Made by a program: the position numbers and the translations under genes. DNA of 64,000 bases from Sesamum alatum (taxonomy: Eukaryota; Streptophyta; Magnoliopsida; Lamiales; Pedaliaceae): the NCBI GenBank assembly GCA_034509735.1, contig JACGWO010000007.1:25820046-25884045 (forward strand). The letters run 5' to 3'. Positions 21,982 to 32,149 of the stretch are shown piece by piece. The notes beneath the pieces were generated by a model that did not search any database, had not been told where the DNA came from, and saw nothing but the letters and a program-made list of their open reading frames with translations. How positions within the stretch are numbered: position 1 is the stretch's first letter; every line of letters starts with the position of its first letter.

Positions 21982-22736
21982 GCGTGTGACCTGTGCTATG
22001 CATAGGTTTAATTTAATTCTAGAAAATTTATATTTTTAAAGATTTTTTCAGATTAAGTGAATGTTAAATGAAGATATTTTTAAATAAAATTATGTTTATT
22101 TTCCAATTATAGTGCATTATACTTGTGTTATAAAAATTATAAAAATTTACATCATAAGAAATATATACAAAGGGATATCGATCAAATTGACTGACGATGC
22201 CATAAGTTGTATTTCATTTTTTTAATTCAAAGGTGATTAATATTGACATAAATATTAATATGTATGTTCTCAAATATATTTATATGTTTATTTAATTTGT
22301 ATATATAATGAATATTAAATATATTTATTTATATATAATGAATATCAATAGAAAATATTTATATGTATCTTATTAATATAAAGCTATATATAACATGAAA
22401 ACAATTTAAGAATTTATGCAATGCTATATAAAGTAATTTATATACTTATACAAATTTACCATATCAAATTTTTATTGAAACAATATATTAAATTGACAAA
22501 TGAACATGTAGTATGACTCACATCATTTTGAATATGCAATTGATCCTTTTTTTTAACCACCTTTAAATAGCATCTTATATCAATGATTAAATAACAAAAT
22601 TTTACAATTTGGATTTTGAGTTCGTTTGTCATCTAGTTGGCGTTTACAATATCTTTAAAATTATTTTCCAGATATAATGTGAATGAGAGAAGAATTTTTT
22701 ATTTGATAGGTATTTTTAGAAACAATAAAGAAATAT
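21982..22736. other. AT-rich spacer
   Basis: No gene or defined repeat was recognised; short (TATTTAT)-like runs occur around 22260-22340. Confidence 0.5.
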
Positions 22737-22739
22737 TTT

Positions 22740-23440
22740 CACTACAAAAAAACAGGGCTATAGCAATGGATTTTTTGCAACGGACCAATTCGTTGCAAAT
22801 TTGCAACGACCTTTGCTACGACTTTGCAACGGATTCTGATTTTTTTTACATTTTCGTTGCAATTTCCGTGGCAAATTAACAATGATATTTTGCAACGGAC
22901 TATCCGTGGCAAAATTCCGTTGCAGAATTTGGTCAACTTTAAAATGTCCCACATTCAACATAAGTCGTTGCAAAAGTCGTGGCAAAATATTGCAACGACA
23001 CATTCCGTTGCAAACTTCCAACGGTTTTTGCAACGGACGTCTTTCGTTGCATACTTTGCAACGAAAATTGTAGTCAAATCCGTTGCAAAAAATTTGCAAC
23101 GGACTTTGTAACGAACCCGTGTCGTTGCAATTTGAATATTGTGATTTGCAACGGATTTAGCGACGGTACATTGTCCGTTGCACAACTTGCCGACAATTTT
23201 GCAACAGAGTTGCAACGACCTTGGAAGTCGTTGCAATCCGTACATACAACTGTAAGCATTAATTATTGAGCCGTTGAATTTGCAACGATTTTTGCAACGA
23301 ATTTGTCCATTGCAATATGTTTGTGATAGTTGTAACTCACTATTTTAAAATGCTATATGTTTTGCAACGGATTTTGCAACGGTAATATAAATCCGTTGCG
23401 AAATCCGTTGCAAAATCCGTTGCAAAATCCATAAACATGC
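22740..23440. repeat. Left subterminal repeats of the 4.6-kb CACTA
   Basis: TTGCAACGGA, CCGTTGCAAA and close variants occur in both orientations every 15-40 bases, the expected binding sites for a TnpA-like protein. Any open frames here are by-products of the repeat. Confidence 0.85.
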
Positions 23441-23775
23441 GACCTTTATAAGATAGGTTTTAGGAAAGATTACTACAATTGGACATCTCATGGTGATAAC
23501 GATCTCCTGTGGCTGACGATTAATATGGTACGGCTAGGGGTGGACGCAAGTGTGAGGTACTGCATTGGCATTCTAAGCAGCGTTCCCCGGTAGCTGAGAA
23601 AGCCCCTTCTACGTTCTCAATGCCCGCGTCGACCCTATCGTCGTGTAAAGTGAGTTGACCGTCCATTGACAGAAGTCCATAGGCTTTTTTAGGAGGGATA
23701 ACTAAACAACGGCCAATACAGATGGATTATGAGCATTCAATTTCAGCTAATTTAATTGGGATCGGAGGAATGACT

Positions 23776-23840
23776 AGTGATGGCAACTGGGCGGGTCTGG
23801 TACGGGTCGGCCCGGACCCGAGACCCGCCCCGCTTACAAT
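23776..23840. repeat. GC-rich inverted repeat inside the 4.6-kb CACTA
   Basis: GCGGGTCTGGTACGGGTCGG is followed by CCCGGACCCGAGACCCGC, an imperfect palindrome that could form a stable hairpin. It stands out in an otherwise AT-rich interior. Confidence 0.6.
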
Positions 23841-24839
23841 TTAATATTGTAGAAAATATCCATTTTCTGCAATAATGCAATTGAAATACATAAAAATATT
23901 TATAGTTGAGATTGATATGTTCACAATATGCAATAAATTTGTATATTTATAAATGTTAGTATTACATTTGATATAACTATCATTTTATATTGTTGAACAG
24001 CATGGGTTAATCGGACCGTTAAAATTCAGATCAAACCGTTAGATATGATCAAACTTACAGAAAAATACATTTGGTAAAGTTTTAGACTTATTGGGTATAC
24101 GGATGTTGAGATATCGTACTCGTAACAAAAGAGTAATCATTTAAGACGGTGTATCGTTGAATCAGACCATGTGATTTTAAATCGTACCGTCTAATATGAT
24201 CTAATGGACACATACTTATATATATTAAAATTTAGTATGAATCGGGTGGCTGGATTTTAAGATATCGTAATTGTTAATTAAACTTTTTGATGTAATTATA
24301 TAGTATAATATATATCTAAAATGAATTGTATAAGACAAATAATATGTTTATCTAAATTATTAATCTTCTCTTCAAGTAATATCATTTTACAATTTACAAT
24401 GAATTATATTATACAAAGAATACATTAAACTAATATTTTATTTTTTAATAAATAATATCAATTTAGATTTAAATAACTCAATTTAGATTTAAATAACTTA
24501 ATATATATAGACTATATAATGAAGAAGATGATGATGATAATGATTATTAATTGAACATAATGTATTGATGATTTTTTCATGATATTTTATCTCATTTACT
24601 AATTGAAAAATATATCTTAAATCATTTATCCCATATTATTTTAAAAAAATTATTAATTATAAAATATTTTATTTCATTTATTAATTAAAACTATATCTTA
24701 AATCATTTATCTCATTTAATTTTAAAAATAATTATTAATTTAAAATTATTTTATTTTATTTACTAATTGAATAGTATATCTCATTTAATTTTAAATAAAA
24801 TTATTAATTCAAAAATAATTTAACTTTTTACTATACACT

Positions 24840-25400
24840 TTCCCTCCCCATTTTCACATCCTAATTTTTCCCCCCCTTTCCCTCCTCTATTTTCTAAACC
24901 CTAATTTTTTCCCCCCTTTCCCTCCCTCTTTTCCCCCTCTCCCCCTTCCCCCTTCCCCATACATTTTCACCACTATATTTCTCTCCCCCCCCCTTTTCCT
25001 CCCTCTTTTCCCCCTCTCCCCCTTCTCTCTGCCGCCGCCACCGCCGCCGGTCGCCGCCGCTACCACGAGGTATGTTTCTCCTCCTTTCCTCTCCTCTTTT
25101 CTTTCTCCTCTTTTCTTTCTTCTAATTTTTTTTTTCAGTTTTTGTTGAAATCTTCGCCGCCTCTCGCCGCCGCCCGTCGCTGCTCGCCGCCGCCCGCCCG
25201 CCGCCGCGAGGTATGCTCCTCCTCCTTTCTTCTCCTCTTTTCTTTCTTTTATATATATTTTTTTTTCAGTTTTTGACTTTTTTTTAGAGCCGTCCGCCGC
25301 CGCCGTCCGCCGCCGCCGTCCGCCACCGCCCCCCGAGGTCCTCCACTTTCTTCTAATTTTTCATCTCCAAAACCCTTTTACTTCTTTAGTTTTTTATGTC
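24840..25400 (+). other. Pyrimidine- and CCG-rich segment with splice-like borders
   Basis: A long CCCTTTCCCTCC tract (24838-25025) leads into CCGCCG-rich blocks. Each block ends in CGAG followed by GTATG or GTCC, and two of the following C/T-rich spacers end in TTTTTTTTCAG. The arrangement looks like a leader with small GC-rich exons separated by short introns, partly tandemly duplicated (about 140-bp period at 25067 and 25206). No extended frame could be followed. It may be captured host gene sequence; this is an inference from composition only. Confidence 0.35.
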
Positions 25401-25829
25401 TAAAACCCTTTTACTTCTTTAGTTTTGTTTAATTTTTCATGTCCAAAATCCTTTTACTTGTTTAGTTTTGTTTAATTTTTCACGTCCAAAACTTCTAATT
25501 CCCTACATGAATATATGCTATATTGAGTATTGACTAAGTCATATTTTGTTCATGTGCAAAATTGAGTATTTTGTTCTATTTTGTTATAAAATGCATATTG
25601 AGTATGTTATATTGACTATGTGTTGGTATAAAATGTATATTAAGTATGTGTTTAATATAAAATTGTGTATGACAATGTAATATATTGAGTATTTGGTTGA
25701 TATATTGAGAATGTGGTTGGTATATTGAGGTGGATGGGAATGATAATTGTATTGATGAGGTTGGATGAGTGTTGTTGGTTATGATTGTAGATTAGAATTT
25801 TCATTAACATGAACTCATCTAAACTAATG

Positions 25830-26340
25830 TACTAAGTTATATCACAAGTTAAAAATTTAATTAAACTAATTTAACTTGGTTATATCACAAGTTAAAAATG
25901 CAACTAAACTAATGTAACTTAGTTAATTTTCAAGTTAAAATTTTCAATTAAACTAATTTTACTTAGTTAACTCACAAGTTAGAAAATAAACTCCACTAAT
26001 GTAATTTTGTTAACTTTCTATTTAAAATTTTTAACTAAACTAATTTAACTTAGTTAACTAACAAGTTAAAAACTCAACTAAACTAATGTAATTTTGTAAC
26101 TAATGTAATTTTGTTAACATTCAACTTAAAATCTTTAACTAAATTAATTTAACTTAGTTATTTCACAAGTTAAAAATGAAACTAAACTAATGTAACTTAG
26201 TTGACTTTCAAATTAAAATCTTCAATTAAACTAATTTTACTAGTTAAATCACAAGTTAAAAATCTAACTTCACTAATATAATTTTGTTAAATTTCAAATT
26301 AAAATCTTTAACTAAACTAATTTAACTTAGTTAACTCCAT
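25830..26340. repeat. Tandem array, about 46-bp unit
   Basis: Variants of ACTAATTTAACTTAGTTAAC followed by CACAAGTTAAAAA and a second half-unit with ACTAATGTAA recur about eleven times with drift. It lies wholly within the 4.6-kb CACTA and has no coding potential. Confidence 0.7.
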
Positions 26341-26739
26341 TGAATGTCATTACTCCGGCGGATATCATGTAAGGAAATTTAAAATGTTTGATTGTTTTAA
26401 AAATATTTTAAAAATGTTATATTATATTTGTTTTTATAATTATTTATTTGATACTTTGTAGGGATTCGAAAGTTCAAGAGGTCATCAAGGAGCGACTCTG
26501 AAGATAGTTCGGGTGATATCCCACCCGACCACCCACCTTCACAACATTGTAAAAATGAATTTGATCCCCCTCTTTAAATTTGTATGCTTTAAAATTGAAT
26601 ATTTTTATTTTGTGGATTGAAATGTTGAATTATCTTTACTGTAAGTATTTTGCCTTAAATATATTGTCATATTTGAATTTTCTTGTTAGAGTTAAATTAA
26701 ATATATTTTTATTATTGATATAAATTATGAAATTGTCGT

Positions 26740-27342
26740 CGTAGATGAAAATAATTTTGCAATAGATTATTGTTGCAATTATCATGGTAAAATTTGCAAT
26801 GGATTGTCATTGCAATTGTCGTTGTAAATGAAAATTATTTTGCAACGAATTGTAGTAAATTATGTCGTTGCAAATTTTACAACGGAATGTCATTGCAAAA
26901 AAATATTGCAATATAGCAACGACTTCCATTGCAAATGTCGTTGCAAATAAAAGGATTTTGCAACGAATTATAGCTAAATATTTCGTTGCAAAATTTGCAA
27001 CGGAATGATGTTGCAAATATTCTGTTGCAAATGTAGTTGCAAATAAAACCCAATTTTGCAACGAATTGTCATCATCTTTGCCACGAATATACCATCGCAA
27101 AGTCGTTGCAAAATATAAAAAGTCAACTTTTAAAATAACGAAATTTGCAACGGACTTTTGCAATGGATAAAAATCCGTGGCAATATTTTGCAACGACCAA
27201 AAAATCCGTTGCTATATAGCAGTGGTACCTATAGCAACGGAAAATTTTCCGTTGCAAAAGTCCGTGGCAAATCTGTTTCGCAACGAATTTTTCATAAAAT
27301 CCGTTGCAAAATCCGTTGCTATAGGTCTGTTTTTTTGTAGTG
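26740..27342. repeat. Right subterminal repeats of the 4.6-kb CACTA
   Basis: Same TTGCAACGGA-type motifs as the left end, denser toward the terminus at 27342. Confidence 0.85.
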
Positions 27343-27828
27343 TTTTTTTCTAATAATATAAATTAAAAATAGTAAATATGACCAAAATTAGTTTTATGCA
27401 AAAAGTTTGTTAATGTGCAACGCACGGAAAAAATGCAAGTTATTATAATAATAATTATCCGTAATCTGTTGATATCTATTAATATATATATAGCGCTTTG
27501 TACACGTGTAGGAATATTTTAATTATGTATTAAAAAATCAGTTTTAACTTTCTAAATTCAAATTCTAGAATTAATACATAAAGAATTACATATACATGAA
27601 CTACAATATAAAATAAGATAATAAAAAACTGAAAAATCAACCAATAGAAAAAAATTCATACATGCTTGAGTAATTTTCTTTTTTTTTTCTTTTTTATTTC
27701 TTGTGGACTTGAAGATCTTATTAACACAGAAAAATCACATATACATGGACTATCAAAGCAAATTAAGATAATAAAAAATATTAAAAATCAAACAGGGGTT
27801 TGAATCCATAACCTCTAGGAATATCTAT
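27343..27828. other. AT-rich spacer
   Basis: No gene recognised. Near 27795-27826 a single unit related to the 54-bp array at 28283 occurs (GGGTTTGAATCCATAACCTC). Confidence 0.4.
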
Positions 27829-28570
27829 ACTATTATAAAGAGAAGGGGTTTTATAGACACAAAGTGAAAATTTTTATAGCACTACACCAAATTATTGTAA
27901 TACAAAAAATGTCCTTCAACTTCCCAACTCTATTCAATTACATGTACTAAAAAATTAAATTTACTCCCATTTTGCTTAAGTTCATTGTTAATTGAAATAA
28001 AATAACATGTTAGTATCTGTGTTGCATGTAATTATAATCGTCATTGTCAATATAACAAATATTCTATAAAGTTTCAATTTTTAATTTAATTTGAGTACAA
28101 TACTGTATTGATAATTAATGCATTAAAAAATATTATCAAACAGTTTTTATAGGTGAAGTCGTAAGACAATGATAAATTTTAAGATACCGAAATAAGTTAT
28201 GAGATTCAATAAAATAAAAATTTATTAAATATTATGCATGCAGGTATTACGTGCCACAAATTCTGGTTTATTGTATTAAAATCAATTCGCAGGGGTTGGA
28301 ACCCATGATCTTTAAGAATAATAATTACGATGAAAAGAATTCGCATGGGTTAGAACTATGACCTCTAAAAATATTTATTATAATAAAAAGAATTCGCAGG
28401 GGTCCGAACTCATGACTTCTAGGAATATATATTATAACAGAAAGAATTCGCAGGGGTTCGTACCTCTAACCTCTAGGAATATTTTGTATAATAAAAAAAT
28501 TTCAAAATTCTAGAAAATTAAAATTTTGGTCAAAATTAAAGGATTTGGTGAAAAGACCGCCTTCAAATAT
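27829..28570 (+). mobile_element. Possible Helitron fragment with 54-bp tandem repeats
   Basis: TCTATACTATTATAAAGAGA at 27829 resembles the 5' end of dicot Helitrons. A four-copy array of about 54 bp (28283-28495) lies inside, each unit starting AATTCGCAGGGGT. No hairpin plus CTAG terminus was found downstream, so the 3' end is missing or diverged. Confidence 0.35.
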
Positions 28571-28574
28571 ATAT

Positions 28575-28700
28575 ATTAATAGATAATATAGATAATATAG
28601 ATAGTATAAATAGTATAGATAATATAGATGGTATTAATGATTATATATATATATATATGTAGAGAGAGAGAGAGAGAGAGAGTTAGTTAGTTAGTTTAGG
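28575..28700. repeat. Compound microsatellite
   Basis: Degenerate ATAGATAATAT units are followed by (TA)n, (GA)n and (GTTA)n runs in direct succession. Confidence 0.8.
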
Positions 28701-31183
28701 GAGTAAGGAAAGTAGTTTTGTGGTTAGTGTCTTGCTTTGTAGTGTCCAAAGGGACACGCGCCCACTAACTCCTACTCTTGTTTATCCTTTGTTTTCTATG
28801 TTTTTTTTTTTTTTTTTTCTTAATTTGGTTACTTTTGTAAAAATTATAAATTGGTCCCCTCACTTTTAAATCTATATAATTGAACCCCAAATATTTGGTA
28901 AATTTTCAATTTAGTCTCTTGAGATTCTAATATATTCAAATTCAACCTATAATTTATTTATCAATCAATTTAGATACTTTTATAATACTTACCAAATTGT
29001 CCCTCAAGTTTCGTATAACCAGATCTTAATCCAAATTACCTAAATAACCTTCAAATTAGAAATAGGTGAAAAAGAAAAGATCTTATGGATAATAATAAAC
29101 TAATTTGTTAACAATAATACATAATATTTAATATAATAGATAAGGAGTGTCACAATATTATTTTTATAAAACTTGACAAAGAAATATTACCTGCGATACT
29201 ACAATTAAAAAATATAAATTGAATAAATTAATTAAATTAAAAGTTCAAGTAACAAAGATGAAGATATTTTGCATTCATATTGTTTTTAGGTGTTGCTCAT
29301 TTAAACATAATGCAAAAATAAATTTTCCTAATCAAATTGTGAATTTATATTATTTTATTCAACAAAATAAAAATCTTACAATTTTGGAGATTTATTTTTT
29401 TTACTGCAAATATGCATTATATAAGTTAAATAATGTTTGGTACAATGAAGTATCTTCAAAACCTAGTTTATAAGTTGTGAAATGTTTTATTTTTAAATTA
29501 CTTAAAATATAAAAAAAATATGTAATTTGGAAGAAATTGCAAAGATTTGAAAATAAAAAAATAATTTATAATAAAAATAATTAAGAATTTAATATAAATG
29601 GAGGAATTAAAGGAAGCAAAAAAAATAATGATGAGAGAGACTAATTCATGAAAAGTTAATGTACTTAACAATTTATATTTATAGAAATAGGTGCACGTGG
29701 CAAATTAGATCAAATTAACTTATTCACCTCATTATCCACATAGGAAAGAGATTGACACATAGAATGATATTAACTTATAATATGATATGATATGATACAA
29801 TTAAAATCTTAACATGACTAAATTAAATGCTTTGACCTATTCATTCCTTCATAATATAATATTCCCATTTGCATCTTTCACTCTTTCGACAAAGCAAACA
29901 TATATGCGTTACACTACTTTTACTATGCCAACCATTCTTAATTAAAGTTAATTAATCAATTATTTGATTAAACTTATCAATAATTTTTTTATTAAGCTAA
30001 TTAATCAATTTTGAGATAAATCTAACTCTTTTATCATGAAGCCCCTTAGTCTAACCTTATATGGTCTTGGATTTAAAAATTGTGCAATTATCTCGACTAA
30101 TTATCTCCAATAATTAGTCACCAATTAATATAACACCAAATCTTGCTTGATATTTGCTTTCTAATCAACATTTTTGTCTTAACTTATATAAGCTAACTCA
30201 ATTAATTCTCTCCCTAAAATTTTTACATTATTATGTCCTTTTTTATGTTAATTGTAAGTACATCTCGTATGTTTTCACCATGGTTTAAAATTTTCATACG
30301 TTTCCATCGAAACTATGAAAACGTTTGTTATGGAAACAAAAATACATGGCAATTTCGAAAATTTCTAGCTTCCTTCAAAACACTTCATTTTTCTTAATTT
30401 TCCTTCGAAATCTTTGAGTTTCCTAAGAAACCTTTTGTTTTTCCTAACTTTTTAGCAAAATATTTATTTTGTACTTTTAGCTACAAATATATAAATTCTT
30501 ATGTTATGCATAAGTATTTTATTCAATGATAATAAGTTTAATATTATGCTAAATTAGTAATGTTATATGTATAAATGTCAAAGTAATATAGATACTTTAT
30601 AACACATAGTTAAAAATAAGTATTATATTATTATTTAGTTTCAATGGCGACTACATCAAATAATAACTCCAAATACATAATTATACTACATAAAAATAAT
30701 TTTGATTGGCTAAATGATATGAAATGAAACTATATATATTTGAATTAAAAAGAGAAAGATCATATTTTTAATATTTTCTATGACTATTATGTATGTTTAT
30801 TTAATTTTATGATTTTTCTGTAGTATTTCTGAAACATGTTAAAAAAAATTTAATATTTATAAACTCAAAATATGTGTTGAAAACGGAACTTTGATCCATA
30901 ATTTTCACCACAATATCTCTTTGTTTGCATCACTTCTTTTCTCCAGATTTTCAAACTTTTATCCACTTCAATTTCATGTGAATTTCTCAATCTAATCTCT
31001 TTTACAATAATATTTTATTTATGTAAATATAATATTTCTTGCATATTAAAAACTATATGCTTATTTTTATGTTGATGTTTACTTTGTATGCTACATTTTA
31101 TGTGAATATTTTTTTTTCTAGACATGTAAAGTGGTTATAATAAACAATATTGTTTTCCTAATTATCACATGCTTCATTTAACA
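28701..31183. other. AT-rich intergenic DNA
   Basis: No gene or complete element was recognised in this 2.5-kb stretch. Short open frames are not supported by codon pattern or homology. A 20-base T run lies near 28802-28820. Confidence 0.5.
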
Positions 31184-31501
31184 CTAGTGCGTATTTGCAC
31201 ACTCAAATGAGTGTGCATAATTAAATAATTATTTTAAAAATTAATTTATATTTTTACTTTTCATGAAGAAATTAAAATATTAAAATAAAAGGTTAGAAAA
31301 AATTAAAATAGAGTAAGTTGAGGAGAGTGGACACTTTGATATTTAAAAAAGTGTTTTGGAGGTTTAGAAGAGTGGGAGAGTGGGAAGTTAGTTAAAAAAT
31401 TAATTAATTAAATTAAATAATATATACATATATATAAAAATTAGCAGGCCAAAAAAAGTAAGACACCAATTAGGTGGTCTCACTTAATAATAAGGTATAG
31501 A
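31184..31501 (-). mobile_element. Helitron-like non-autonomous element, family B copy 2 (best preserved)
   Basis: Read on the minus strand it starts TCTATACCTTATTATTAAG (31501) after an A. It ends with the perfect hairpin GCACACTCATTTGAGTGTGC, a 7-base spacer, CA and CTAG at 31184-31187 followed by T. A|TC...CTAG|T with a terminal hairpin is the diagnostic structure of Helitrons. At 318 bp it is non-coding and would rely on an autonomous Rep/helicase element. Confidence 0.7.
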
Positions 31502-32130
31502 TACTAGCATTGTTTAAATAATATGATATTGTTTTACATGTATTTTTTTATAATTTTGTCTCGCTTCAATGGGTTTTGTTGAATATTTTTTTATTTTTTT
31601 TTTTGGGGGGAGGGGTTATATTTATATGGTATAATGAAATACTTTTTATGGATAAAGTTATGTGCAGTAGACAATGTAAAGCAATTTTATGTTAATATGA
31701 TTATCTCTTCTCTCAAGAAAATCATAATGTAAGTAAATCCAACATCAATATTGTAAATGTAGTCAATGGTATGAATAAATACAATAATTATGATTCTTAA
31801 ATTTTAAAATTCAATAAATGTATAAATTTTAAAATTATATATCTATTTTCTAGATATTAAAAACTTTAATTTTCTCCATAGGCACTCCTACACAAATTCA
31901 ATATAAGTATATAGACATATAAAATAAATTACAAGACAAATGTATTGTCACAATATAATAATAAAAAAAAGATAGATAAAAAAAATTATGGGATCCTATT
32001 AATTGATATCTAAATATAACATTTTGATATAATTCCTGACTAAATGCGTATATATTATTGTCAAGTGCATCATTTGCTTTAAAAGCATTATCTACTTTTT
32101 AGGTTTTAAATTCTGTTATATATTATTTGA
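31502..32130. other. AT-rich spacer
   Basis: Nothing recognised apart from a T/G homopolymer patch near 31595-31612. Confidence 0.5.
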
Positions 32131-32149
32131 GACACAGGAATGCCTTAAG

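Larger units (their letters stand above)
22740..27342. mobile_element. Non-autonomous CACTA transposon, 4.6 kb, complete ends
   Basis: The left end at 22740 reads CACTACAAAAAAACAGGGCT. The right end, on the minus strand from 27342, reads CACTACAAAAAAACAGACCT; both continue into ATAGCAAYGGATTTT. TTT flanks both sides (22737-22739 and 27343-27345), matching the 3-bp duplication of CACTA elements. Dense TTGCAACGGA/TCCGTTGCAA subterminal repeats fill about 700 bp on the left and 600 bp on the right. No transposase frame is present inside. Instead the interior holds a GC-rich exon/intron-like patch (25030-25345), a tandem array (25830-26340) and a module shared with the large CACTA. It would need a transposase in trans. 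Confidence 0.9.

Noticed and set aside
22637..23269. Several overlapping 60-113 aa frames on both strands
   Set aside because: They consist of repeated TTGCAACGGA motifs in the CACTA subterminal region and change frame with the repeat; not genes.
29219..29473. 84-aa frame in AT-rich DNA
   Set aside because: Composition is that of random AT-rich sequence (Lys, Asn, Ile, Phe, Tyr), with no promoter, splice or homology support.
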